Shown piece after piece: positions 26,121-34,803 of a stretch of DNA of 52,321 nt (the first letter of the stretch is position 1; each line of letters begins with the position of its first letter). The notes under the pieces were generated by a model that saw only the letters and a program-made list of their open reading frames with translations, did not search any database and was not told where the DNA came from. Source of the DNA: a bacterium (lineage in GTDB: Bacteria > Bacillota_A > Clostridia > Lachnospirales > Lachnospiraceae); assembly GCA_004562915.1 (NCBI GenBank), contig SFQZ01000027.1, forward strand, positions 1 to 52,321. The letters run 5' to 3'. The translations under genes were made by a program, and so were the position numbers.

Positions 26121-26143
26121 GTTGAATAGGGTAGAGGGAGAAT

Positions 26144-26178
26144 AGTGCTCCAATTTTTATCATGGAGCACTTTTGTTT
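26144..26178 (+). terminator. Terminator after marR-MATE
   Basis: AGTGCTCCA (26144-26152) pairs with TGGAGCACT (26163-26171), then TTTGTTTT. It lies 24 bp after the MATE stop and ends at the stop codon of the convergent LysR gene. Confidence 0.85.
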
Positions 26179-27083
26179 TATCGATTTTCAAAAGGGTAAA
26201 CTGACAACTCTGTAAATCCGGCTGCTGTTTTTCTGAGTTCATTGATGAAATCTTCCAGAACCGGATTCATCTTCCGCTGATCATTGAAAATAACATAACA
26301 GGTTCTCGGATCCGGCGCATTTTTCATTTGTACAGTACGATACTCTCCGTTACGGGATAAAATCTGTGCAACTGTAGAAGGTACAATCGCCCAGGTATCT
26401 TTCAATTTTAAAAGCTGCTCAAGAAGTTCCATATTATCCAGCGCTACTTTAATATCCGGATTACTGCCAAACCAGTAATCATGCCACAAGAGAAAGGTAT
26501 TGCTCCACGGAATATAAATCTCATCTGTAGTATTCAGTTCTGATGGCAACAGGGTATCTTCGTATTTCGCATTTTGTGCACAAATAAAGGTCAGCTTCTC
26601 ATGAAACAGAGGGATGGTACGTACCTTTTTAAAAAAATGTGGATTGGAGATCAGCCCAAGATCCACCTCGCCGTTTTCCACCGCCTTATATGCCACATTG
26701 GAACGCATAGTTACAAGATTCAGACGACATCCGGGATTATCTCTCAGAAAATTCGACAGTACCTGAGGCATGAAAAACAGATTCAAGCTGTCCACATTGG
26801 CTATATGAAACGGCACCAAGCTTTGCTCCAGTTTAATATTTTCGGTTTCCTTCCAGAACTGCTCCCATCTTTTAGCAATCGGAAGAAAACGCTTTCCTGC
26901 TTCTGTCAGTTCGATAGAGCGTACTCCCTTACGCCGAACGATCAGTTCTGTATCCAGCTCTTTTTCCAGAGCAGAAAGACGATGACTGAGTGCCGGCTGT
27001 GAAATATAGAGCATTTCTGCTGCTTTTGAAAGGGAAGAACTGGAAGCAATCGTCAAAAATGTACGGATATCCATATAATTCAT
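26178..27083 (-). CDS. LysR family transcriptional regulator
   Basis: A 301-residue LysR protein: helix-turn-helix MDIRTFLTIASSSSLSKAAE then QPALSHRLSALEKEL, effector domain from about residue 90. It is divergent from a YoaK-type membrane protein gene 124 bp away, the common arrangement for a LysR regulator and its target. Inducer unknown. Confidence 0.9.
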   Translation of the reverse strand: MNYMDIRTFLTIASSSSLSKAAEMLYISQPALSHRLSALEKELDTELIVRRKGVRSIELTEAGKRFLPIAKRWEQFWKETENIKLEQSLVPFHIANVDSLNLFFMPQVLSNFLRDNPGCRLNLVTMRSNVAYKAVENGEVDLGLISNPHFFKKVRTIPLFHEKLTFICAQNAKYEDTLLPSELNTTDEIYIPWSNTFLLWHDYWFGSNPDIKVALDNMELLEQLLKLKDTWAIVPSTVAQILSRNGEYRTVQMKNAPDPRTCYVIFNDQRKMNPVLEDFINELRKTAAGFTELSVYPFENR

Positions 27084-27139
27084 AAAACAATTCCTCTCAA
27101 ATATAAATACTCATTATATTATATAGTTAAATTATTCAT

Positions 27140-27168
27140 TTTACAATATATTCCGGACGTACTATAAT
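27140..27168 (+). promoter_or_regulatory. Promoter of the YoaK-type gene
   Basis: TTTACA (27140-27145) and TATAAT (27163-27168) are 17 bp apart in the AT-rich divergent region; LysR sites are expected here. A second TATAAT-like box follows near 27180. Confidence 0.5.
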
Positions 27169-27207
27169 CAAATTCATGATATAATTTAAGACAGGAATGA
27201 TATAATA

Positions 27208-27888
27208 ATGAAAGAGAATACAACCAGACATTTACATCTGAATATGGCATTGATCGGAGGATTTATGGGTGGCTATGCACTCACCAATCATCACGACATT
27301 TTCGGTTCCGCTCAGACATCCAATATGATTACCATTGCTATGAATGCAGCTGGTCGTCCGGATACCAACTGGCTGGTTCGCATCTTCGGTCTGTTCCTGT
27401 ATATGGCTGGACTGGCAAGCACGGTTGTTCTCCCCAAAAAATTTAAGATGAATATGAAACTATTCAGCATCATCGTAGATGGAATTGTATTGATCTTCAT
27501 CGGATTTTTCCCTTCCAATCTTAATGACTTTGTTGCTCTGTATCCTTTGTTCATCGCCACTTCGATTCAATGGTGTTCTTTTCCTGGTGCCGACGGTTAT
27601 GTAAGTGCCAGTATTTTTTCCACCAATAATTTGCGCCAGTTCACTACTGCTTTTGCAGAATATTTTTGCAGCAGGGATACAGAAGCTCTGCGCAAGGGTA
27701 AATTCTATGGCAAAGTGCTTTTATGTTATCATATCGGTGTTATTGCTGCTTATCTGACTTCCCGGTCATTTGGTCCGAAGGCTTCCCTGTTGGCTTTACT
27801 CCCTGTATGTACAGCATTCTTTTTTGTGTGGGAAGATAATCGCAGTGCAGCATCGCTCCCTGTAATCGGGCATCTCTTTGCCAAATAA
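27208..27888 (+). CDS. YoaK/DUF1275 family membrane protein
   Basis: A 226-residue integral membrane protein with about six helices and the DUF1275 features (GGFMGGYALTNHHDIFGSAQTSN near the N terminus, abbreviated here by its GGYALTNHHDIFGSAQ core; later FPGADGYVSASIFSTNN). The family's function is unknown; a transport role is often assumed. Probably controlled by the divergent LysR protein. Confidence 0.8.
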   Translation: MKENTTRHLHLNMALIGGFMGGYALTNHHDIFGSAQTSNMITIAMNAAGRPDTNWLVRIFGLFLYMAGLASTVVLPKKFKMNMKLFSIIVDGIVLIFIGFFPSNLNDFVALYPLFIATSIQWCSFPGADGYVSASIFSTNNLRQFTTAFAEYFCSRDTEALRKGKFYGKVLLCYHIGVIAAYLTSRSFGPKASLLALLPVCTAFFFVWEDNRSAASLPVIGHLFAK

Positions 27889-27891
27889 AAA

Positions 27892-27920
27892 TTGTATTTT
27901 TCATCCTGCTATGTTATGAT
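27892..27920 (+). promoter_or_regulatory. Promoter of the riboswitch-FAD dehydrogenase unit
   Basis: TTGTAT (27892-27897) and TATGAT (27915-27920) are 17 bp apart and would start transcription about 15 bases before the purine aptamer. It begins four bases after the YoaK-type stop. Confidence 0.6.
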
Positions 27921-27940
27921 TGTTAGGGATAAAACTTCAC

Positions 27941-28004
27941 ACAGGTATATGCTCATAATATGGTTGAGCGTTTCTACCAGCTGCCGTAAATGGTTGACTA
28001 CCGA
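27941..28004 (+). ncRNA. Purine riboswitch, guanine-class
   Basis: All conserved parts of the purine aptamer are present in order: P2 stem GCTCA/TGAGC with loop TAATATGG, junction GTTTCTACC, P3 loop CCGTAAA and junction GACTAC. The base that pairs with the ligand is C (27998, in GACTA), which selects guanine or hypoxanthine; adenine switches have U. P1 (CAGGTA with TACC G) is short. No terminator lies between aptamer and gene; the ribosome site (near 28017-28021) is only about 15 bases past P1, so control of translation is more likely than of transcription. Confidence 0.88.
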
Positions 28005-28028
28005 GTCTTGAACTATGGAGGAATTTTT

Positions 28029-29405
28029 ATGATCTATGATGTTATTATTATAGGTGCCGGACCCGGGGGCATTTTTTCTGCTTATGAATTGATCCACCAG
28101 AAACCGGATTTAAAAATAGCAGTATTCGAAGGAGGACATTCATTGGAAAAACGTCACTGTCCGATTGACGGTGAAAAGATTAAATCCTGTATTGGATGTA
28201 AAAGCTGTTCAATCATGAGTGGTTTTGGCGGAGCAGGTGCATTTTCGGACGGAAAATATAATATTACCAATGATTTCGGCGGTACTCTGTATGAATATAT
28301 CGGTAAGAAGCAGGCTCTGGATCTGATGCGTTATGTGGATAATATCAATATGAAGTATGGCGGAGAAGGGACAAAACTATATTCTACTGCCGGTACCAGA
28401 TTCAAAAAAATGTGTATCCAGAATGATCTTCACCTTCTGGATGCTTCTGTTCGCCATCTTGGTACAGATATTAATTACGTAGTGCTGGAAAACCTGTATG
28501 CAAATCTGAAAGAAAAGCTGGATTTCTATTTCGATACCCCTGTTGAGTCTATTTCCGCAGTGTCTGACGGGTATCAGATCCACTGCCATGATACTGATTA
28601 CACCTGTCGAAAATGTATTATTTCCGTGGGACGAAGCGGCAGTAAATGGATGGAACAAATCTGCAGAGAGATGGATATTCAGACAAAATCAAACCGTGTG
28701 GATCTTGGTGTCCGCGTGGAACTTCCCGCTGAGGTATTTTCGCATCTTACAGATGAACTTTATGAAAGTAAAATCGTATACCGCACACAAAAATATGGCG
28801 ATATGGTACGGACCTTCTGTATGAACCCCAAAGGAGCCGTTGTATCTGAAAATACAAATGGTATAGTTACAGTCAATGGACACAGCTATGAAGACCCTGC
28901 CAGACAGACAGAGAATACAAACTTTGCCCTTCTGGTTGCAAAGCATTTTTCCGAACCATTCAAAGATTCCAATGGCTATGGCGAAAGTATTGCCCGCCTG
29001 AGCAACATGCTGGGCGGCGGTGTCATTGTTCAGCGTTTCGGTGATCTGATTCGTGGACGCAGAAGCACACCAAAGCGACTGGAAGAATCCTTTACAACCC
29101 CTACGCTGAATGCGACTCCGGGGGATTTGAGTCTGGTATTGCCCAAACGGATTCTGGATGGAATCATAGAAATGATTTATGCTCTGGACAAAATAGCACC
29201 CGGTACCGCCAATGATGATACGCTTCTCTATGGTGTAGAAGTAAAATTCTATAATATGGAAGTGGCTGTGGATGAAAATCTGCAGACACGGTATCCAGGG
29301 CTGTATATCATCGGTGATGGAAGCGGAATTACTCATTCCCTGTCACACGCTTCCGCCAGCGGTGTATATGTAGCAAGAAATATTCTGAATGACAATATTA
29401 CCTAA
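28029..29405 (+). CDS. FAD-dependent dehydrogenase/oxidoreductase (COG2509-like)
   Basis: A 458-residue flavoprotein. The Rossmann motif DVIIIGAGPGGIFSAYEL binds FAD, followed by FEGGHSLEKR; the second cofactor motif is near the C terminus (GLYIIGDGSGITHSLSHASA). A four-Cys cluster (HCPI...CIGCKSCS) at about residues 44-64 may hold an Fe-S cluster or redox disulfide. The family is widespread in anaerobes and not characterised to my knowledge. The frame opens at 27990, but GGAGG sits right before the ATG at 28029. Preceded by a guanine-class riboswitch, so a link to purine status is indicated; substrate unknown. Confidence 0.85.
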   Translation: MIYDVIIIGAGPGGIFSAYELIHQKPDLKIAVFEGGHSLEKRHCPIDGEKIKSCIGCKSCSIMSGFGGAGAFSDGKYNITNDFGGTLYEYIGKKQALDLMRYVDNINMKYGGEGTKLYSTAGTRFKKMCIQNDLHLLDASVRHLGTDINYVVLENLYANLKEKLDFYFDTPVESISAVSDGYQIHCHDTDYTCRKCIISVGRSGSKWMEQICREMDIQTKSNRVDLGVRVELPAEVFSHLTDELYESKIVYRTQKYGDMVRTFCMNPKGAVVSENTNGIVTVNGHSYEDPARQTENTNFALLVAKHFSEPFKDSNGYGESIARLSNMLGGGVIVQRFGDLIRGRRSTPKRLEESFTTPTLNATPGDLSLVLPKRILDGIIEMIYALDKIAPGTANDDTLLYGVEVKFYNMEVAVDENLQTRYPGLYIIGDGSGITHSLSHASASGVYVARNILNDNIT

Positions 29406-29440
29406 ACATTCATGTCTATTGTCCAGGACTTTCGCAGTAA

Positions 29441-29494
29441 AAAAAGAGAGTCTCTCCACAACTAAATTATAGTCGTGGAGAGACTCTCTTTTTT
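29441..29494. terminator. Bidirectional terminator
   Basis: A long perfect hairpin (AAAAGAGAGTCTCTCCAC with its complement) flanked by A and T runs, so it can stop transcripts from both sides: the FAD dehydrogenase on plus and pabC on minus. Confidence 0.92.
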
Positions 29495-29519
29495 AGGACA
29501 GACAAAAAGGGAATACATA

Positions 29520-30260
29520 TTATATTTTTCCCTCCCTGCAGAATTCTCTGTATGCTTTCAGGAGCTTATGACTCACAGATCCGGAAGGAAACCGGTGTCT
29601 TCCCATGACTGACACAGGCATGACTCCCAAAAGAGAATTCGTCAGAAACATTTCATCAAAGTCATCTATTTCCCCAGGATCAATATCTTTTTCACACACA
29701 TGATTCCTTCTACAAATGTAAGCTCTCATAATTCCCGGAAGAAGACCGCATTCCACAGAAGGTGTAAAAATATCTCCGTTTTTAACAAAAAACACATTCG
29801 TAGTAGCCCCTTCCGCGATAATCCCTTTTGTATTGAGAAAAACCGGTTCGTCCACTCCCCGATCATGAGCCAGATGTTTTTCTCTGAGACAATCCCCATA
29901 ATTCAGTGTTTTATGATAGGTAAATGGAGAAGTTTCATTTCTTCTTACACAGCAAAAATCTGTTGAAAATCCTTTCTCATAATGCTTTTCTTCGTAAATA
30001 TTTTCTCTTGTGGTAACCAGAAGATTCTTTTCCGAAGCAGTAATTTTCAGTACTTTTCGTCCGGTTTTCATAAATGCATCCTCCAGTGCTTTTCCCACCT
30101 TTTCCTCCAGTTCATCTGCTGACAGTTTCAGATGAAAAAATTCCATGGCACGAAACAGCCGCTCATAATGCTCTTTCAACAAAACAGGATTTCCTTCTTC
30201 CACAGCCACTGTTTCAAAGGCTCCTATCCCGAAAAAATATCCCTGGTCAGGTGTGATCAT
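29520..30260 (-). CDS. pabC: Aminodeoxychorismate lyase (class IV aminotransferase fold)
   Basis: A 246-residue PLP enzyme that releases pyruvate from 4-amino-4-deoxychorismate to give p-aminobenzoate for folate. Features: FGIGAFETVAV at the N terminus, PLP Lys in YHKTLNYGDC, EGATTNVFF and the GLLPGIMR phosphate-binding turn. The frame reaches 30347 but the ATG at 30260 has GGAGGAGAG ahead and starts at the family N terminus; it overlaps the end of pabB by 14 bp. Branched-chain or D-amino acid aminotransferases share the fold, but the pabA-pabB context settles it. Confidence 0.92.
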   Translation of the reverse strand: MITPDQGYFFGIGAFETVAVEEGNPVLLKEHYERLFRAMEFFHLKLSADELEEKVGKALEDAFMKTGRKVLKITASEKNLLVTTRENIYEEKHYEKGFSTDFCCVRRNETSPFTYHKTLNYGDCLREKHLAHDRGVDEPVFLNTKGIIAEGATTNVFFVKNGDIFTPSVECGLLPGIMRAYICRRNHVCEKDIDPGEIDDFDEMFLTNSLLGVMPVSVMGRHRFPSGSVSHKLLKAYREFCREGKI

Positions 30261-31623
30261 TTTTCTCTCCTCCTTCCTGAATAGCCTCCAGCACAGCTTT
30301 GGCCTTCTGCAGTGTTTCTTCATATTCAAATTCCAACTCCGACTCACACGTTATTCCTCCGCCTACTCCAAGATGATAGACTCCATCCTGATACACGGCA
30401 GTACGTATCACAATATTCAGGTCACAGTTTCCATCCAGAGACAGGTATCCCATAGTTCCTGTATACAGCCCTCTTCTGTCATGCTCCAATTCATCAATAA
30501 TCTCCATGGCACGGATTTTCGGTGCTCCCGTAATGGAGCCTCCCGGAAATGCAGCCTGTATCAAATCCATAATCTGCAGATTTTTTTTCATCTTTCCGAC
30601 GATCGTAGTCACCAAATGAAAGACTGTAGCATAAGTTTCTACTGCAAAATGATCGGTTACTTTTACTGTTCCCGGCTCACATACGTGATTCAGGTCATTT
30701 CTCTCCAGATCCACAATCATCAAAAGTTCACTTCTGTCTTTGGAAGAATTTCTCAGTTCTTCTTTCAGCGCTTCATCTTCTTCCTGTGTAAATCCTCTTT
30801 TTCTGGTTCCTTTTATCGGTCTTGTTTCGATGATCCCGTCTTTTACCTGAAGAAATCTTTCTGGAGATGCACTTGCAATCTGAAAATTTCCATAATTAAA
30901 ATAACCTGCAAAAGGTGCCGGATTATGGGTACGCAGGTAGCGGTATACCTCATAAGGTTCTTTTTTACTTTTTGCTTCCAGCTGCTGGGTCATATTTGCA
31001 ATGTAAATATCACCTTCCACAATATAGGAAATCATGTTATCCACAGTCTGCTTGTATTCTTCTTTTTCAAAATTCGGACAGAATTCTGCCAGTATATTAT
31101 GCTTATCCGGTTTTGGAGCCACACTGCAACGGCGAATTTCTTCCTCTGTAGCATCCAGAATCTTCGCCTGTTCTTCCGTCTCTCCTCTTGCTGTCAGATA
31201 GAGCTTTTTTTCTTTTTTGTCATCTATAATCAACACATCATAAAATGCAAACAGAGCCTCCGGCAAGGATATTTTTTTTGGATGACGGGTTTTTATCTGC
31301 TCAAATTTTCTTCCGAAATCATAGGAAAAATAACCGATGGCTCCTGCTGTCAGCGGCAGCTTTGTAGGATTTTCTTCATACTGTTCCTTCAGTTCCCTGT
31401 TCATGGCTTCTTCAAAGGAAATGGGAATAGCTTTTCCGTTCTTATAACAGATTCCCTCTTCTTCCTTTAAGACCAGATATGGAAAAAGTCCGATAACGGA
31501 ATACTGTCCCAGATTGTTTTCCAGTGCGGAATCCAGAAATACTGCCATTTCCCTGTCTTTATAGATTTCAAAAATATCTGCTGCCTCTCTATAAAAAGAC
31601 AGCCTGCGAATTACTGTTTTCAT
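30247..31623 (-). CDS. pabB: Aminodeoxychorismate synthase component I
   Basis: A 458-residue chorismate-using enzyme. Its C-terminal half has the signature set RPIKGTRKRG, SELLMIVDLERNDL, GGSITGAPKIRAMEIIDELE and GVGGGI. It adds the amino group delivered by PabA to chorismate. Anthranilate synthase TrpE is similar; the adjoining pabC and lack of trp genes favour PabB. Overlaps pabA by 35 bp and pabC by 14 bp, so the three are translated as a unit. Confidence 0.92.
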   Translation of the reverse strand: MKTVIRRLSFYREAADIFEIYKDREMAVFLDSALENNLGQYSVIGLFPYLVLKEEEGICYKNGKAIPISFEEAMNRELKEQYEENPTKLPLTAGAIGYFSYDFGRKFEQIKTRHPKKISLPEALFAFYDVLIIDDKKEKKLYLTARGETEEQAKILDATEEEIRRCSVAPKPDKHNILAEFCPNFEKEEYKQTVDNMISYIVEGDIYIANMTQQLEAKSKKEPYEVYRYLRTHNPAPFAGYFNYGNFQIASASPERFLQVKDGIIETRPIKGTRKRGFTQEEDEALKEELRNSSKDRSELLMIVDLERNDLNHVCEPGTVKVTDHFAVETYATVFHLVTTIVGKMKKNLQIMDLIQAAFPGGSITGAPKIRAMEIIDELEHDRRGLYTGTMGYLSLDGNCDLNIVIRTAVYQDGVYHLGVGGGITCESELEFEYEETLQKAKAVLEAIQEGGEKNDHT

Positions 31624-32218
31624 ATGTTTTCCACCATTTTCTGCATATTTTTGTGTAGTTCACCAGTAGTTCATGTCCGTATTCTGTCAGTACTGCTTCC
31701 GGATGAAACTGTACTCCGTATATAGGCATTTTTCTGTGACTGACTGCCATAATCACGCCATCCTCCGAACGGGCATTGACCTGAAGCTCTTCCGGAAATT
31801 TCTCATCACAGACCACCAGTGAATGATATCTGGTCACCTGATAAGTTCTCGGAAGATCCTGAAACAGCCCTTTACCGTCGGTGGTAATCGATGTTACCTT
31901 TCCATGCATAGGACGTATTCCCTTCTTTACGGAGGCCCCGAAAACATGGCCGATAATCTGATGTCCCAGACACACACCCAAGATCGGAACTCTTCCCGCC
32001 ATTCTCTGCAGGATTTCTCTGCAGTTCCCACAGTCTGCAGGGCTTTTCGGTCCAGGAGAGAGAATGATCCCTTCCAGATTGCCTGCTGCCAGAATGGATT
32101 CTGTTTTTTTCACTGTGATTCTGTCGTTTCGCACTAACTCTACTTTCTCACCCACCTCTTCCAAATACCTGGCCAGGTTATACACGAAAGAATCATAATT
32201 ATCAATCATCAAATACAT
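31589..32218 (-). CDS. pabA: Aminodeoxychorismate synthase glutaminase component
   Basis: A 209-residue class I glutamine amidotransferase. Catalytic Cys83 is in LGVCLGHQI, and YGVQFHPEAVLTE gives the His/Glu. It releases ammonia from glutamine for PabB. The frame runs up to 32290; the ATG at 32218 follows GAGGAAGGG and matches the family start (MYLMIDNYDSF). First gene of pabABC. Confidence 0.92.
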   Translation of the reverse strand: MYLMIDNYDSFVYNLARYLEEVGEKVELVRNDRITVKKTESILAAGNLEGIILSPGPKSPADCGNCREILQRMAGRVPILGVCLGHQIIGHVFGASVKKGIRPMHGKVTSITTDGKGLFQDLPRTYQVTRYHSLVVCDEKFPEELQVNARSEDGVIMAVSHRKMPIYGVQFHPEAVLTEYGHELLVNYTKICRKWWKTYENSNSQAVFL

Positions 32219-32320
32219 AAAAAATCCCTTCCTCTTTTTCTGTTCCTGCATATTCAAGTACGCCTGGACGTAATTGTAGTAACTCAACACCTATAGAGGC
32301 GGAGGTCTTATCTCTTTCCA

Positions 32321-32376
32321 AGAAAAAAGACTGCCAAAACAGAATCCCTCTCATTGGGACTCTGAATGGCAGTCTT
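32321..32376 (-). terminator. Strong hairpin with U-tract before pabA (terminator or attenuator)
   Basis: On the minus strand AAGACTGCCA (32367-32376) pairs with TGGCAGTCTT (32327-32336), the stem continues inwards (TCTG/CAGA, GGGA/TCCC) and TTTTT follows. It ends about 100 bp before pabA and starts about 125 bp after the ABC permease stop. A promoter candidate lies between that stop and the hairpin, so it may attenuate pabABC rather than merely end the ABC operon. Confidence 0.8.
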
Positions 32377-32420
32377 CCGATCTGTCTAATCCGGGCACAC
32401 CTCATATTTAGTCGAATCTT

Positions 32421-32450
32421 ATTCTATCATAATCTCCGCTATTGTGTCCA
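32421..32450 (-). promoter_or_regulatory. Promoter candidate upstream of the pabA hairpin
   Basis: On the minus strand TGGACA (32445-32450) and TAGAAT (32421-32426) are 18 bp apart. The transcript would have about 35 bases before entering the hairpin. No equally good promoter was found between the hairpin and pabA. Confidence 0.5.
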
Positions 32451-32501
32451 GTTATAACAGAAAATAAATACTTTGTATTATAATTCAGTTTTTATTTTCT
32501 T

Positions 32502-34097
32502 CTACAAAGTTTCAAATATCTTTGTACCTTTTTTCTTAATCCATAGCAGTAAGATCACTGCTCCCCCTAAAAGGATGGCTGATGCCAGAATCAAAAAAGC
32601 GTATGGCTCGAGATATTTTCTCGCAAGCCAGAAAATTCCTGCCATTGCCATAACCAAAGCCCAGCTGCCAAATAAAGTGATCATTACACACATACTCTGT
32701 TTGATGGGAACAATCTCATTGGTCCAGGTAACATTTGGCATTTTCAGGTTCATTGAAAGCCCGAATAAAGCCATAAACAGAATATACGATGCCACTGCCA
32801 ATGGAATCAAAACCGCAAAGACCAGACTGGGTTGTAGTACTACTTCAAGACTGATTACCATAATGGCAGCCGGAATCCATGTGAGTATCAGATGCATCTT
32901 TAGTTTCGCCATCAATACCTGCCATGCACTCACAGGAAATACTTGTACCAGCCACAGATTTTTTCCTTCCAGAGAAACTGACGGTGCCGTCATATCATTC
33001 ATAGATGTCATAATACAGCCTGCCGCAGCTGCAATTAGAAAAATCATATCATTCTTCTCTCCGAATATTTCCGCTAAAATAGCCCGAACTGTATCTGCTT
33101 TGACAAGCAAAGCGACAGCCACAACAATCATCAGGATGATTCCAAGTCCGCTGTTAAGCATATAATTGGGGCTGCTTAAGAAACGGCGAAATTCTTTTCC
33201 AAGCAGTGCATTATCCGCAGAACGCACAGAAATTTGCTTTTCGCGATACTTTGCCTTTTTCTCTCCTTTATTTGCCGTAACCATTTTCATATAACTTTTT
33301 TCCAGAATAAGGTAAACAATGGCAAATAATCCCAGGATGACAGCTGAAAACCAGAGTAAAGATACAAGATCTCCTGCTGCCGCAAGGCCCATCCGATAAA
33401 GCGGTGAGAAACGTCCTCGAATCCTATTTCCCAATATCTGAGGATCCGCAACAATATCCTGCAAAAACTGGGCCGCCTTTCCATAAAGGTAATAGTAACC
33501 AACAATAAATGTGAGAGATAAAACTACGGTAACCAAACTTTTATGTTTTGTTTTTGCACTAATCAGCGCAACCGCCCACCCAAGAACAGCAGATAGAATC
33601 AGTACAAATACAGACAGCACCAAAGTCATCAGAATCGAACAAATGACTGCAATAAAATCAGGCTTTACTGTTATGTAATATTTCATCAGTACAGGAATCA
33701 TAACAAGCATTTCATAAAGCAGTCCCATGGCGTAAACACCGGATAATCTTACCAGAAGAATTCTCGACGATGGGATAGGCATGGACAGCAAAAGGTCATT
33801 ATCTTTTGCAGCGTAAAGACTGGCATAGGTATTAAATACACTTCCGAAAGCACCCATGATCACACCGATAATCCCTGTCAGTGAAAAATACAGCCAACTC
33901 ATATTTGCAGCTGCCAATGGTTCACACAACACATCTGCCACAAAATAAAACATGACAGCAAGCATTCCGAAAATCCCCAGATACAGGAGCACTGACATAA
34001 TCAGACGGATACCGGTTCTATTTTTATTCTTTTTCTTATCCTGCCAGAAAAAGGAAAATAATTCCATCATCTGTTTTTTAAATAAGGTTTTCGTCAT
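32502..34097 (-). CDS. ABC transporter permease (ABC-2-like, 12-helix)
   Basis: A 531-residue membrane protein with about twelve helices in two similar halves, of the type paired with a single ATPase in Firmicutes exporters. KTLFKKQMMELFSFFWQDKKK is the cytoplasmic N-terminal amphipathic region (given as LFKKQMMELFSFFW). The frame starts at 34124; GGAGG is six bases ahead of the ATG at 34097, which is used. Overlaps the end of the ATPase gene by 20 bp. Substrate unknown. Confidence 0.82.
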   Translation of the reverse strand: MTKTLFKKQMMELFSFFWQDKKKNKNRTGIRLIMSVLLYLGIFGMLAVMFYFVADVLCEPLAAANMSWLYFSLTGIIGVIMGAFGSVFNTYASLYAAKDNDLLLSMPIPSSRILLVRLSGVYAMGLLYEMLVMIPVLMKYYITVKPDFIAVICSILMTLVLSVFVLILSAVLGWAVALISAKTKHKSLVTVVLSLTFIVGYYYLYGKAAQFLQDIVADPQILGNRIRGRFSPLYRMGLAAAGDLVSLLWFSAVILGLFAIVYLILEKSYMKMVTANKGEKKAKYREKQISVRSADNALLGKEFRRFLSSPNYMLNSGLGIILMIVVAVALLVKADTVRAILAEIFGEKNDMIFLIAAAAGCIMTSMNDMTAPSVSLEGKNLWLVQVFPVSAWQVLMAKLKMHLILTWIPAAIMVISLEVVLQPSLVFAVLIPLAVASYILFMALFGLSMNLKMPNVTWTNEIVPIKQSMCVMITLFGSWALVMAMAGIFWLARKYLEPYAFLILASAILLGGAVILLLWIKKKGTKIFETL

Positions 34098-34803
34098 AGT
34101 CATCCTCCAATTCCAAAAATACATGTTCCAACGATGCGTCTCCTTTCACTTCCTCCATCGTTCCTGACCGGATCAGCCGTCCTCCTTTAATAATCGCTAC
34201 CTTATCACAAAGTTTTTCCGCCACCTCAAGCACATGTGTGGAAAAGAAAATCGCACCGCCGCAATCGCATATTTCTCTCATCAGTTCTTTCAGTAAATGA
34301 GACGCTTTCGGATCCAAACCCACAAAAGGTTCATCCATAATGACCAGCCTGGGTTCATGGATCAGAGCGGAAATGATGGCCAGTTTCTGTTTCATACCAT
34401 GGGAATAGGCAGATACAGGCTGTGCCAGATCTTCCGTCAATTCAAACGCATCCGCAAATCTACGTATCCGTTCCTGTCTGTCCTTTGCACTCACTGAAAA
34501 GATATCAGAAACAAAATTCAGGAACTGAATTCCGGTCATAAATTCATACAGATCTGGATTGTCCGGGATATAAGCAATTTTGGCTTTACAGGCAAGTGGA
34601 TTTTCTCTGATTGATATTCCATCCACATAAATCTCTCCTCTGTCATATTGCAAAATTCCGCAGGCTGACTTGATGGTTGTAGTTTTTCCTGCACCATTAT
34701 GCCCGATAAAACCATAGATTTCTCCCGGCTGAATATGTAATGATAAATCATCTACAGCTTTTTTATCTCCATATGTTTTTGTCAGATGTTCAATTCTCAG
34801 CAT
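34078..34803 (-). CDS. ABC transporter ATP-binding protein
   Basis: A 241-residue ATPase: Walker A GHNGAGKTTTIKS, Q-loop AYIPDNPDLYE, signature QPVSAYSHGMKQKLA (a degenerate SYSHG-type LSGGQ), Walker B RLVIMDEPFVGLDP, H-loop FFSTHVLEVAE. Works with the permease just after it. Overlaps the upstream regulator gene by 14 bp. Confidence 0.93.
   Translation of the reverse strand: MLRIEHLTKTYGDKKAVDDLSLHIQPGEIYGFIGHNGAGKTTTIKSACGILQYDRGEIYVDGISIRENPLACKAKIAYIPDNPDLYEFMTGIQFLNFVSDIFSVSAKDRQERIRRFADAFELTEDLAQPVSAYSHGMKQKLAIISALIHEPRLVIMDEPFVGLDPKASHLLKELMREICDCGGAIFFSTHVLEVAEKLCDKVAIIKGGRLIRSGTMEEVKGDASLEHVFLELEDDYDENLI

Noticed and set aside
32219..32420. T-box or folate riboswitch before pabA
   Set aside because: No T-box sequence or known tetrahydrofolate aptamer pattern was recognised; only a terminator-like hairpin is supported.
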